A DNA stretch of 64,000 bases from Sandaracinus amylolyticus (GTDB lineage: Bacteria; Myxococcota_A; Polyangia; Polyangiales; Sandaracinaceae). The notes below the pieces were generated by a model. That model ran no database searches, was not told the DNA's origin, and was given only the letters and a program-made list of their open reading frames with translations. The stretch lies in the NCBI RefSeq assembly GCF_021631985.1, contig NZ_CP070225.1, positions 8,742,001 to 8,806,000 of the forward strand, in the 5' to 3' direction. Shown here piece by piece: positions 1 through 7,840 of the stretch. The number at the start of each line of letters is the position of its first letter. The first letter of the stretch is position 1. The position numbers and the translations under genes are program-made.

Positions 1-76
1 TCGAGCCGTGCCGCGAGACCAGCGCGATCGTCGTGGTGTCCCCGATGAGCCCGTAGTCTTCGATCGCGGCAGGCAT
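1..76 (-). CDS. GH15 family glycoside hydrolase (glucoamylase/trehalase-like), 5' end only
   Basis: Only the first 25 codons lie in the window; the gene runs off the left edge on the minus strand. The peptide begins MPAAIEDYGLIGDTTTIALV, which is the characteristic amino terminus of bacterial glycoside hydrolase family 15 proteins (glucoamylase or trehalase type, releasing glucose from alpha-glucans). A GGAGG Shine-Dalgarno lies 6 bases before the ATG. It is divergent from the glucose dehydrogenase at 171, which fits a glucose-yielding role. The identification rests on a short segment, so the substrate cannot be given. Confidence 0.7.
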   Translation of the reverse strand, partial: MPAAIEDYGLIGDTTTIALVSRHGS

Positions 77-170
77 GGAAAGCCTCCATGCGTACGGCCC
101 TTGGCGTCGCAAGCGGCGCGCCTCGACGGCACGTCGGATGCCTCGCGCTGCACGAGCACGAGGAGACGAC

Positions 171-1256
171 ATGCGAGCGCTGGCGGTCTTTCCTGGACGA
201 CGTGAGCTCTCGACGATCGACGTTCCGGCGCCGCAGCGACGAGGCGAGCGCGACGTGACGGTGCGCATCCGCGAGGTCGGCATCTGCGGGACCGATCGCG
301 AGATCTGCGAGCTCCAACACGGAACCCCGCCCGCCGGCAGCGAGCGGCTCGTCCTCGGCCACGAAGCGCTGGGCGAGGTCGTCGAGGTGAGCTCCGGCGT
401 CCGCACGCTGCACCCCGGCGATCTCGTCGCGCTGACGGTACGCCGCCCCTGCGACGTGCCCACGTGCGTCGCGTGCCGCGCCGGCCGTCAGGACTTCTGC
501 GTCACGGGGCGCTTCGTCGAGCGCGGGATCAAGGGCGCCGACGGCTACCTGACCGAGCGTGTCGTCGAGGACGAGCGCTACCTCGTGCGCGTGCCGCATC
601 GCCTCGCCGACGTCGGGGTCCTGGTCGAGCCGCTCACCATCGCCGCGAAGGCCGCGGTGGACCTCGACGCGATCCTGCGGCGTTATCCGTGGGAGCCGAT
701 CGGCCTGCGAGCGCTCGTGCTCGGCGCCGGTCCGATCGGCCTGCTCGCCGCGATGATGCTCGTCGCGAGAGACATGGAGACGTTCGTGTACTCGCTCGAG
801 CCCGCCGACGGTGATCGCGCGCAGCTCACGCGCTCCTTCGGCGCCGAGTACGTGTCGGCGCGCGACACGCCGCTCGCCGAGCTCGCTTCGCGCATCGGCG
901 TCACGGACGTCGTCTTCGAGGCGGTGGGCACCGCGAAGGTCGCGTTCGGTGCGCTCGCTGCGCTCGCGCCGAACGGCGTGTTCATCCTGAGCGGCGTGCC
1001 CGGCGGAAAGCGACCGATCGAGATCGATCTCGACGGGATCATGCGCGACATCGTGCTGAAGAACCAAGTGCTCTTCGGCACCGTCAACGCGTCGCGCTCG
1101 GCGTTCGAGGCCGCGGTCCGACAGCTCGAGCAGTTCATGGGTCTCTTCCCCGACGCGGTCCGAGGCTTGATCACCCGACGCGCGAAGCTCGACGAAGCGC
1201 CGGATCTCCTGCGCCGGCCGAGCGGCATCAAGTCGGTGGTGACGCTCGCAGCGTGA
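171..1256 (+). CDS. Zinc-dependent glucose 1-dehydrogenase-like MDR oxidoreductase
   Basis: 361-residue medium-chain dehydrogenase, closest in layout to archaeal-type glucose 1-dehydrogenases, which oxidise glucose to gluconolactone with NAD(P). Visible features are the catalytic-zinc Cys39 (GICGTD), the His64-Glu65 pair (GHE), four structural-zinc cysteines (94, 99, 102, 110), Glu153 (VEP) and the nucleotide-binding GAGPIG at 185-190. I chose the ATG at 171 rather than an upstream ATG at 75 because AGGAG sits 6 bases before it and similarity begins there. The adjacent GH15 gene and the downstream sugar-acid-dehydratase-like gene suggest a non-phosphorylative glucose oxidation route; this is inference. 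The exact substrate could be another aldose or polyol. Confidence 0.8.
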   Translation: MRALAVFPGRRELSTIDVPAPQRRGERDVTVRIREVGICGTDREICELQHGTPPAGSERLVLGHEALGEVVEVSSGVRTLHPGDLVALTVRRPCDVPTCVACRAGRQDFCVTGRFVERGIKGADGYLTERVVEDERYLVRVPHRLADVGVLVEPLTIAAKAAVDLDAILRRYPWEPIGLRALVLGAGPIGLLAAMMLVARDMETFVYSLEPADGDRAQLTRSFGAEYVSARDTPLAELASRIGVTDVVFEAVGTAKVAFGALAALAPNGVFILSGVPGGKRPIEIDLDGIMRDIVLKNQVLFGTVNASRSAFEAAVRQLEQFMGLFPDAVRGLITRRAKLDEAPDLLRRPSGIKSVVTLAA

Positions 1257-1406
1257 TCGCGGGAGGCGCGCGCGCGACTGCCGAGGCAGGTCGTCACGCG
1301 GGCACGTCGGCCGAGCACGAGACGCGGGGCGGCACGACGAATGCGTTCGGTCCCGGCCCGTGGGACAGCCGATGTCGGAGGAATCCGCGGAGCGCTGGAT
1401 CGAGTG

Positions 1407-4262
1407 ATGGCCTTGGATCCGCGCAGCCTCAGGAGCCAGCAGCTCCGCAGGGTCAACTTCCAGGGCGACTCGCTCCGCATGGGGATGAACTGGACCGAGG
1501 AGGATCTCGCCAAGCCGCAGATCCTCGTCGACAGCGCCTACGGCATGGGCCACCCCGGGACGTTCCACTTCCGGCCGCTCATCGAGGAGATCTCGAACGG
1601 CGTCTTCGAGGCCGGCGGGAAGCCCGGCGTCTTCACCGTCAGCGACATCTGCGACGGAGTCGTGCAGGCGACGAGCGGGATGAGCTACTCGCTCGTGTCG
1701 CGCGACGTGATGGCCGCGATGGTCGAGATCCACGCGCTCGGGCACCCGCACGACGGCATGGTGCTGCTCTCGGGGAACGACAAATCGGTACCGGCTCACC
1801 TCATCGCGATCGCCCGCTGCAATCTCCCCGCGATCCACGTGCCCGGAGGGACGCAGCTCAACGCGCCCGACTACTTCACGTCGAACAAGCTCTGGCCCCT
1901 CGGCATGCACGTCCAGCGCGGCGACAGCGCTCACGAGGAGCTCGTCGAGCGGCAGAAGAACGCGTGCCCGACGTGCGGCGCGTGCCAGTTCATGGGCTCG
2001 GCGTCGACGGGACAGGTGCTCGCCGAGGCGCTCGGCCTCGCGCTCCCGGGCTCCGCGTTGATCCCGGTCCCGCTGACGATGCATCTGCGCTACGCGCGCG
2101 CCGCCGGGAAGCAGATCCTGCAGCTCGTCGCGAACGATCTCCGCCCGCGCGAGATCCTCACGCGGAAGGCGTTCGAGAACGCCGTCGCGATCCACGCCGC
2201 GGTCGGCGGCTCGACGAACGCGCTCCTCCACGTGCCCGCGGCCGCGCGCGAGCTCGGGATCCATCTCGACGTCGACGACTTCGATCGGATCCACCGGCGC
2301 GTGCCCGTCATCGCGAACGTGAAGACGACCGGGAAATATCCGGTCGAGTACTTCTATTACGCGGGCGGCGTCCCGAGGGTGATGCTGGAGATCCGCGACC
2401 TCCTCCACCTCGACTGCATGACGGTGACCGGCAAGACGCTCGGCGAGAACCTCGACGAGCTCGAGCGCTCGTTCTTCTTCGAGGAGCGCCTCGGCTACCT
2501 GCGCAACTACCGCATCCCGCCGACGGAGATCATCCGACCGCGCGCGGAGCCGTTCTGCGTCGAGGGTGGGATCGCGATCCTGCGCGGGAACATCGCGCCG
2601 GAGGGCGCCATGATCAAAGCGTTCTCCGTCCCTCCAGAGATGCGCGTCCACATCGGTCCCGCTCGCGTCTTCGATCGCGAGACCGCGTGCCTCGATGCGC
2701 TGAAGCGACGCGAGATCGAACCGGGCGACGTGATGGTCATCCGGTACGAGGGGCCGCGCGCCAACGGCATGCCCGAGATGTACTTCGCCTCGGCCGTCCT
2801 CGACGCGGATCCCGTGCTCGGCCCGACGACCGCGCTCGTGACCGACGGGCGCTACTCGGGCGCGATGAAGGGCCCGTGCATCGGTCACGTCTCGCCCGAG
2901 GCCGCCGACGGAGGACCGATCGCGCTGGTCGAGGAAGGCGATCTCGTCGCGATCGACATCCCGCGGCGCGAGCTCGCGCTCGTCGGCCTCCACGGACGCC
3001 GCGCGACCGAGGGGGAGGTCGCGCGCGCATTGGCGGAGCGGCGCGCTCGGTGGAGGCCTCCGCCGCCGCGCCACGACACCGGCATCCTGTCGCTCTTCGC
3101 GCGCGTCGCGAGCTCGGCGTCGACCGGCGCGTCGCTGACGCTGACGCCGGCCGACCACGACGGCCCGCCGGCGGCGATCGGCCCCGTCGACGACGGCGTG
3201 TCTCCCGCTGGCGCGCAGGCGGCTCCCCTCGACCCGACACGCTGGGACTGGCGCGCTCCGGCGCGGGTGAAGGTGGTCGTCCTCGACTACGACTTCGGCG
3301 ACATCGAGGTCGAGCGATCGATCATCGAGGGCGCAGGCTTCGAGCTCGTCGGCGCCCAGTGCAAGAGCGAGGACGAGGTCATCGACGTCGCTCGCGACGC
3401 CTACGGCGTGCTCTGCCAGTACGCGCACGTCGGCGCGCGCGCGATCGATGCCCTCACGCACTGCCGCGTCATCGCGCGCTACGGCACCGGAGTCGACATC
3501 GTCGACGTCGACGCCGCGACCGAGCACGGGATCCAGGTGACCAACGCGCCGAACGAGTGGTGCTCCGACGAGGTGGCCGACCACGCCGTCTCGCTCTGGT
3601 TGGCGGCCGCTCGGAAGATCCCGACGTACGACGCGGCCACGCGACGTGGCGAGTGGAAGTGGCAGACCGGCAAGCCGATCGGACGGCTGCGCGGGCGCGT
3701 CTTCGGACTCCTCTCGTTCGGCGCGATCGCGCGCTCGATCGCCGATCGCGCGCGGCCGTTCGGGGTCGAGCTGTGGGCGCACGATCCCTTCCTCGACGGC
3801 GAGGTGATCCGCGCGCACGGAGTGAAGCCGGTCTCCTTCGCGGAGCTGGTCGCGGGCTCCGACTACCTCGTCATCCAGTCGCCGCTCACGAGCGAGACGC
3901 GCGGCCTGTTCGGCGAGGACGTCCTCCGCAGCATGAAGCGCAGCGCGATCCTCGTGAACACGGCGCGCGGGCCCATCGTGCCCGATCACGTGCTCCACCG
4001 CGCTCTCACGGAAGGATGGATCGCGGGCGCCGCGCTCGACGATCTCGAGGAGGAGCCGGCGAAGAGCCGTGACTGGCGGCCCGACAATCCGCTCCTCGCG
4101 CTCGACAACGTGATCGTGACGCCGCACGCGGCGTACTACTCCGAGGAGTCGATCCACATGGTGCGCAGCATCGCGGCGAGCGAGGTCGTGCGCGTGCTGA
4201 CGGGACATCGCCCGAGCTCCCCGGTGAACGTCGTCGAGGAGCCCGAGCGCGACAGCGCATGA
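1407..4262 (+). CDS. IlvD/Edd-family dehydratase fused to a D-2-hydroxyacid dehydrogenase
   Basis: 951-residue two-domain fusion. Residues 1 to about 575 are an IlvD/Edd dehydratase, the family that dehydrates dihydroxy acids or sugar acids; recognisable blocks include GNDKSVPAHL, CGACQFMGSASTGQ and TDGRYSGAMKGP. After a roughly 45-residue Pro/Ala linker, residues 622-951 are a D-isomer 2-hydroxyacid dehydrogenase with Arg (NTARGP), Glu (EEEP) and His (TPHAA) of the catalytic triad. Family members normally ligate a Fe-S cluster with three cysteines; here the first two positions read GHPG instead of a PC motif and NDK instead of CDK, and only the CGAC cysteine remains. The Rossmann fingerprint is SFGAIA rather than GxGxxG. 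It follows the glucose dehydrogenase by 150 bases. The start could also be 1341. The substrate is unknown. Confidence 0.8.
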   Translation: MALDPRSLRSQQLRRVNFQGDSLRMGMNWTEEDLAKPQILVDSAYGMGHPGTFHFRPLIEEISNGVFEAGGKPGVFTVSDICDGVVQATSGMSYSLVSRDVMAAMVEIHALGHPHDGMVLLSGNDKSVPAHLIAIARCNLPAIHVPGGTQLNAPDYFTSNKLWPLGMHVQRGDSAHEELVERQKNACPTCGACQFMGSASTGQVLAEALGLALPGSALIPVPLTMHLRYARAAGKQILQLVANDLRPREILTRKAFENAVAIHAAVGGSTNALLHVPAAARELGIHLDVDDFDRIHRRVPVIANVKTTGKYPVEYFYYAGGVPRVMLEIRDLLHLDCMTVTGKTLGENLDELERSFFFEERLGYLRNYRIPPTEIIRPRAEPFCVEGGIAILRGNIAPEGAMIKAFSVPPEMRVHIGPARVFDRETACLDALKRREIEPGDVMVIRYEGPRANGMPEMYFASAVLDADPVLGPTTALVTDGRYSGAMKGPCIGHVSPEAADGGPIALVEEGDLVAIDIPRRELALVGLHGRRATEGEVARALAERRARWRPPPPRHDTGILSLFARVASSASTGASLTLTPADHDGPPAAIGPVDDGVSPAGAQAAPLDPTRWDWRAPARVKVVVLDYDFGDIEVERSIIEGAGFELVGAQCKSEDEVIDVARDAYGVLCQYAHVGARAIDALTHCRVIARYGTGVDIVDVDAATEHGIQVTNAPNEWCSDEVADHAVSLWLAAARKIPTYDAATRRGEWKWQTGKPIGRLRGRVFGLLSFGAIARSIADRARPFGVELWAHDPFLDGEVIRAHGVKPVSFAELVAGSDYLVIQSPLTSETRGLFGEDVLRSMKRSAILVNTARGPIVPDHVLHRALTEGWIAGAALDDLEEEPAKSRDWRPDNPLLALDNVIVTPHAAYYSEESIHMVRSIAASEVVRVLTGHRPSSPVNVVEEPERDSA

Positions 4263-4266
4263 GCGA

Positions 4267-5520
4267 TCACGCGCTCAGCTGCTCGGCGAACGCCTGACGA
4301 TCGAGCTCGGTCCACGAGCGCGTGATGCGCCCGCCGCGCAGCTCGAAGAAGCTCATCCCGCGGTGCGTGATCGTTCGTCCGGTCGGCGCGAACGTGCGGA
4401 ACGTCCCGCGGTGGGTGCCCGACCACGACCACCGCACCGCGACGCGATCGCCCTGCGCGATCACCTCGTCGAGCACGTACTGGATGTCGGGGAACCCGCC
4501 GCGCAGCGTGTCCACCAGCGCGCCGAACGACGCCGGCCCGCGCCCGCCCTGCGGGCCCTCGTAGTCGGCGGCGAAGAGCTCGGGGAGCAGCTCGGTGCGC
4601 CGCTGGTTCACGACCTCGTCGAACACCCGCCGCACCACGCTGCTCGCATCGCTCGGCGCGAGTCCACGGCGCAGCACCTCTTCGAGCGTCACGCGCCCGC
4701 GCACCGTGCGCCCCGCGCCCTCGTAGGCGAGCAGCCCGCGCGCGGCGCCTTCGCTCAGCTCGCGGAACAGCGACGCGACGTTCTCCGACATCCCGGTGCT
4801 CGTCAGCGCGGGCACGATCGCGTCGATCGGCACCACCCGCGCCGTCACCTCGCGACCCAGGATCTCCGACGCGATCGCCGCGGCCTCGACGAAGCTGCGA
4901 TCCCGCGGACCGCGCACCTCGACGATCTCGGTCGCGCTCGGGGGCGCGAGCAGCGCGTCCGCCGCGACGTCGCCGAGATCGTGCGCCGCGACCATCGGCA
5001 TCGCGAAGCTCTCGCCGCCGCCGAGCACCGGCAGCACTCCGTCGCTGCGCATCGGATGGGCGCTCGCGAGCAGGTTCTCCATGAAGAACGGCGCGCGCAC
5101 GAACGTGAAGCGCGTCCCGCCGACCGCGCGCAGCGCGACCTCGGCCTGATGGCTGAGCCGCGTGGGCCCGGTGCCCGCCTCGTGCTGCGCGCCCACCGAC
5201 GAGAGGAACACCGCGTGCGGCACCTTCGCGCGCCGCAGCCCCTCGACGTAGCCCGCGACGATCGAGCGGCTCTTCGCGAGCAGATCGCGCGCCTGCAGAT
5301 CGGGCGGCACGATCAGGTACGCGCCCTCCGCGCCCTCGAGCGCGCGCGCGACGAGCGCCGCGTCGGTGACGTCGCCCACCACGAGCTCGGCGCCCTTCGC
5401 CGCGAGCGCCGCGCCCTTGTCGCGATCGCGCACCACCGCGCGCACCTTCGCGCCCGCCGCGAGCAGGCGCTCCACGACGACCGATCCCGTGTTCCCCGTG
5501 GCTCCGAAGACAGTGAGCAT
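4267..5520 (-). CDS. NmrA-type NAD(P)-binding protein with C-terminal SnoaL-like domain
   Basis: 417 residues. The amino-terminal ~285 residues are an atypical short-chain dehydrogenase/NmrA-like fold beginning with FGATGNTGS (residues 5-13), as in NAD(P)H-sensing or quinone-reductase-like proteins. The last ~130 residues form a SnoaL/nuclear-transport-factor-2-like domain of the ester-cyclase type, with GDRVAVRWSWSGTHRG and PTGRTITHRG blocks. The start has GGAGAG about 8 bases upstream. It is divergent from the LysR regulator at 5597 and is a likely target of it. NmrA-SnoaL fusion is uncommon and the reaction is not known. Confidence 0.8.
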   Translation of the reverse strand: MLTVFGATGNTGSVVVERLLAAGAKVRAVVRDRDKGAALAAKGAELVVGDVTDAALVARALEGAEGAYLIVPPDLQARDLLAKSRSIVAGYVEGLRRAKVPHAVFLSSVGAQHEAGTGPTRLSHQAEVALRAVGGTRFTFVRAPFFMENLLASAHPMRSDGVLPVLGGGESFAMPMVAAHDLGDVAADALLAPPSATEIVEVRGPRDRSFVEAAAIASEILGREVTARVVPIDAIVPALTSTGMSENVASLFRELSEGAARGLLAYEGAGRTVRGRVTLEEVLRRGLAPSDASSVVRRVFDEVVNQRRTELLPELFAADYEGPQGGRGPASFGALVDTLRGGFPDIQYVLDEVIAQGDRVAVRWSWSGTHRGTFRTFAPTGRTITHRGMSFFELRGGRITRSWTELDRQAFAEQLSA

Positions 5521-5563
5521 CTCGTTCTCTCCTTCGATGCGCTCACCGTGCCTCCCGGCTCGT

Positions 5564-5580
5564 CATGCGGCCAATGCATG
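5564..5580. promoter_or_regulatory. Candidate LysR operator in the divergent promoter region
   Basis: CATGC-7 nt-GCATG inverted repeat within the 76-base gap between the NmrA-like gene and the divergent LysR gene. LysR regulators commonly bind short dyads in such gaps and control the divergent neighbour. The assignment is positional inference; the dyad is short. Confidence 0.35.
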
Positions 5581-5596
5581 CGAGGATATGACCTTC

Positions 5597-6496
5597 ATGC
5601 ACGAAGTGGATGACGCTCCGAGCCTCGATCTGTTGCGCTGCTTCGTCACCCTGCACCGCGAGCGGCACCTCTCGCGCGCCGCGATCCGCCTCGGCCTGAG
5701 CCAGCCCGCGATGAGCCGCGCGCTCACCCGGATGCGCGAGTCGTTCGGCGATCCGCTCTTCGTGCGCACCCCGCGCGGGATGGTCCCGACCGCGCGCGCC
5801 GACGAGCTCGCGCCGCGGGTGGTCGCGGTGCTCGAGGCCGCCGCCGCGCTGGTGCGCCCGACCGAGCTCGATCCGGCGCAGCTCACGCGCACGTTCACCG
5901 TCGCGACCTCGGGCTTCGTCGACGCGCTGCTCCTGCCTCGGCTCACCCCGCTCCTGCTGCGCGAGGCGCCGGGCGTGGCGATCACCACCCGGCCGGTCGC
6001 CGACGATCTCGCGGAGTCGCTCGCGAGCGGGCGCGTCGATCTGATGATCGGCGTCGGCGACGGCGTGCCGCGCGACGCCCATCGCACCCGGCTCTACGAG
6101 GAGAGCTGGGTCTGCGCGGTGCGGCAGGATCATCCCGACGTGGGCAAGCGCCTGACCCTCGAGCGCTTCGTGAAGCTCCCGCACCTCCTGGTCGCGCCGG
6201 GAGGGAACCCCGGCAGCCACGTCGATCGTGCGCTCGCTGCGCGCGGGCTCGCGCGGCGCGTCGTGGTGCGCATCCACGCGTTCGCGCCGGCGCCCGCGAT
6301 CGTCGCCAGCTCGGACCTCGTGGTCACTGCGCCGCGCCGGGTGATCGAGCCGCTCGCCCGCCCGTTCGGGCTGCGCCTCTTCCCGACGCCGATCGAGATT
6401 CCGAGCTCGACCATCGTCGCAGCGTGGCACCCGCGGGCCCAGGACGATCCCGCCCACGCCTGGTTCCGCACCGCGCTGGTCACCGCGGTGCGGTGA
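5597..6496 (+). CDS. LysR-family transcriptional regulator
   Basis: 299-residue LysR regulator. An amino-terminal winged helix (about residues 8-66, with LSRAAIRLGLSQPAMSRALT) is followed by a periplasmic-binding-protein-like effector domain. ATGs at 5588 and 5597 are both possible; GAGG at 5582-5585 is too close to 5588, so I chose 5597. The gene is divergent from the NmrA-SnoaL gene, the usual arrangement for a LysR regulator and its target. The inducer is unknown. Confidence 0.85.
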   Translation: MHEVDDAPSLDLLRCFVTLHRERHLSRAAIRLGLSQPAMSRALTRMRESFGDPLFVRTPRGMVPTARADELAPRVVAVLEAAAALVRPTELDPAQLTRTFTVATSGFVDALLLPRLTPLLLREAPGVAITTRPVADDLAESLASGRVDLMIGVGDGVPRDAHRTRLYEESWVCAVRQDHPDVGKRLTLERFVKLPHLLVAPGGNPGSHVDRALAARGLARRVVVRIHAFAPAPAIVASSDLVVTAPRRVIEPLARPFGLRLFPTPIEIPSSTIVAAWHPRAQDDPAHAWFRTALVTAVR

Positions 6497-6497
6497 G

Positions 6498-6525
6498 CCG
6501 TTCCGCATGTTCCATCATGGAACGG
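6498..6525. promoter_or_regulatory. Nested palindrome upstream of the RIC gene, candidate operator
   Basis: GTTCCATCATGGAAC at 6509-6523 is a perfect 7-bp dyad around one central base. An outer CCGTTCC (6498-6504) is also complementary to GGAACGG (6519-6525). It lies just after the LysR stop codon and about 45 bases upstream of a sigma-54-like promoter, the kind of position used by an enhancer-binding activator. There is no T-tract, so it is not a good terminator. The binding protein is unknown. Confidence 0.5.
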
Positions 6526-6565
6526 GACGCTCGGCCGATCTCCGCGTTTTGCCCACGAATTGCGC

Positions 6566-6581
6566 TGGCACCTCCGCTGCA
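6566..6581 (+). promoter_or_regulatory. Candidate sigma-54 (-24/-12) promoter
   Basis: TGGCACCTCCGCTGCA matches the sigma-54 consensus TGGCACG-N4-TTGCW with the invariant GG and GC at the right spacing. It ends 12 bases before the GGAGG ribosome site of the RIC gene, so the predicted leader would be very short. Consistent with an RpoN-dependent, signal-activated operon, but unproven. Confidence 0.5.
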
Positions 6582-6605
6582 CTGATGGAGCGCGGAGGAT
6601 CCGAA

Positions 6606-7277
6606 ATGAGCATCGACGTCTCCCAGCCCGTGGCCGATCTCGTGACCGCGCACCCCGAGCTCGCGGCGGTGCTCCAGCGCCACCGCATCGACTTCTGCTG
6701 CCGCGGCACCCGTCCGCTGCGCGACTGGTGCGCCGATCGCGGGCTCGACACGACCTCGGTCGCGCGCGAGCTCGAGGCGGCGATCGCGTCGCGCGTCCCG
6801 AGCGACGACGATCCGCGCGCGCTCTCGACCCCGGCGCTCGCCCAGCACATCGTCGCGCGCCATCACGGGTACCTGCGCGAGGCGCTGCCCTTCCTCGTGC
6901 CGCTCGCCGCGAAGGTCGCGCGGGTCCACGGCGATCGTGATCTCCGCCTCGTCGAGCTGCGCACGATCGTCGAAGAGCTCGACGCGTCGCTGCGCCCTCA
7001 CCTCGAGCGCGAGGAGCTCGATCTCTTCGCGCCGATTGCGCGCGGCGAGCGCGTCCCCCAGCGCGAGCTGGACGCGATGCGCGAGGAGCACCTCGGCGTG
7101 GGCGCGCTGCTCGAGCGCATGCGCGAAGCGGCCCGCGACTACGTCGTGCCCGAGGGCGCGTGCCGCAGCTGGACCACGCTGCTCCGCGAGCTCGAGACGC
7201 TCGAGCGCGACGTGCTGGTGCACGTCCACCTCGAGAACCACGTGCTCGCGCCGCGGCTCGAGAGAGAGGCGTCGTGA
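6606..7277 (+). CDS. ytfE: RIC-type iron-sulfur/di-iron centre repair protein (ScdA/YtfE-like)
   Basis: 223 residues, the usual length of the RIC (repair of iron centres) family. The amino-terminal DUF542 domain carries the FCCRG motif (Cys31-Cys32), followed by a hemerythrin-like four-helix domain with repeated HxxxE-type ligands (HHGYLRE, HLEREE, EEHLG, HVHLENH). Family members donate iron or repair clusters after nitric oxide or peroxide damage. GGAGG sits 7 bases before the ATG. It heads an apparent operon: the next gene overlaps by 4 bases, and an alternative oxidase follows. Confidence 0.88.
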   Translation: MSIDVSQPVADLVTAHPELAAVLQRHRIDFCCRGTRPLRDWCADRGLDTTSVARELEAAIASRVPSDDDPRALSTPALAQHIVARHHGYLREALPFLVPLAAKVARVHGDRDLRLVELRTIVEELDASLRPHLEREELDLFAPIARGERVPQRELDAMREEHLGVGALLERMREAARDYVVPEGACRSWTTLLRELETLERDVLVHVHLENHVLAPRLEREAS

Positions 7278-7777
7278 CCACCACGCTGCGCGCGCTGATC
7301 GAGGAGGAGCACCGCGAGATGGACGTGCTGCTCGCGCGCTCCGACGCGGGCGGCGTGCTCGATCTCGAGGCGTTCGAGGAGCTCCGCGCGCGGCTGCTGC
7401 GGCACATCGCGATCGAGGAGAAGCTGATCCTCGCCCAGGTGCGCGCGGTGCGCGGCGGTGAGCCCATCGAGGGCGCGCGGCGGGTGCGGGTCGAGCACGG
7501 CGCGATCGCGTCGCTGCTCGTCGGCACGCCCGATGTCGCGCTGGTGGACGAGCTCCGCACGCTGCTCGCCGCGCACGAGGCGTTCGAGGAGCAGGGCCTC
7601 TACGCCGCGTGCGAGGAGATCCTCGGCCCGGAGCGCGCGCTCGACATCGCGCATCGCGCGCGCACCTACCCGGTGATCCCGGTCGCGAAGCACTTCGACG
7701 GGCCGCTGGTGCCGCGCACCGCGGCCGACGCGCTGCGCGGCGCGGCCCGGATGAAGTTCGCCGCGGGCGGACGATGA
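7274..7777 (+). CDS. Hemerythrin-domain protein
   Basis: 168-residue protein starting with GTG that overlaps the RIC stop by 4 bases (GTGA), implying translational coupling. Histidine and glutamate pairs spaced as in hemerythrin-like helical bundles are visible: EEEHREMD near residue 12, LRHIAIEEK near 45, VEHGAIA and AAHEAFEEQ. A di-iron or oxygen/NO-binding role is likely from family and context; the ligands have not been aligned. A C-terminal extension of about 40 residues (PVAKHFDGP and after) is outside the bundle. Confidence 0.75.
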   Translation: MTTTLRALIEEEHREMDVLLARSDAGGVLDLEAFEELRARLLRHIAIEEKLILAQVRAVRGGEPIEGARRVRVEHGAIASLLVGTPDVALVDELRTLLAAHEAFEEQGLYAACEEILGPERALDIAHRARTYPVIPVAKHFDGPLVPRTAADALRGAARMKFAAGGR

Positions 7778-7840
7778 CCTCAGATCCCGGGAGACGACGA
7801 CCAGCGCGACCTGCCAGTCGCGACGAGAGGAGAGATCGTC

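Noticed and set aside
6498-6525. Terminator of the LysR gene
   Set aside because: The dyad lacks a U-tract on either strand and lies near a sigma-54-like promoter, so an operator is more likely.
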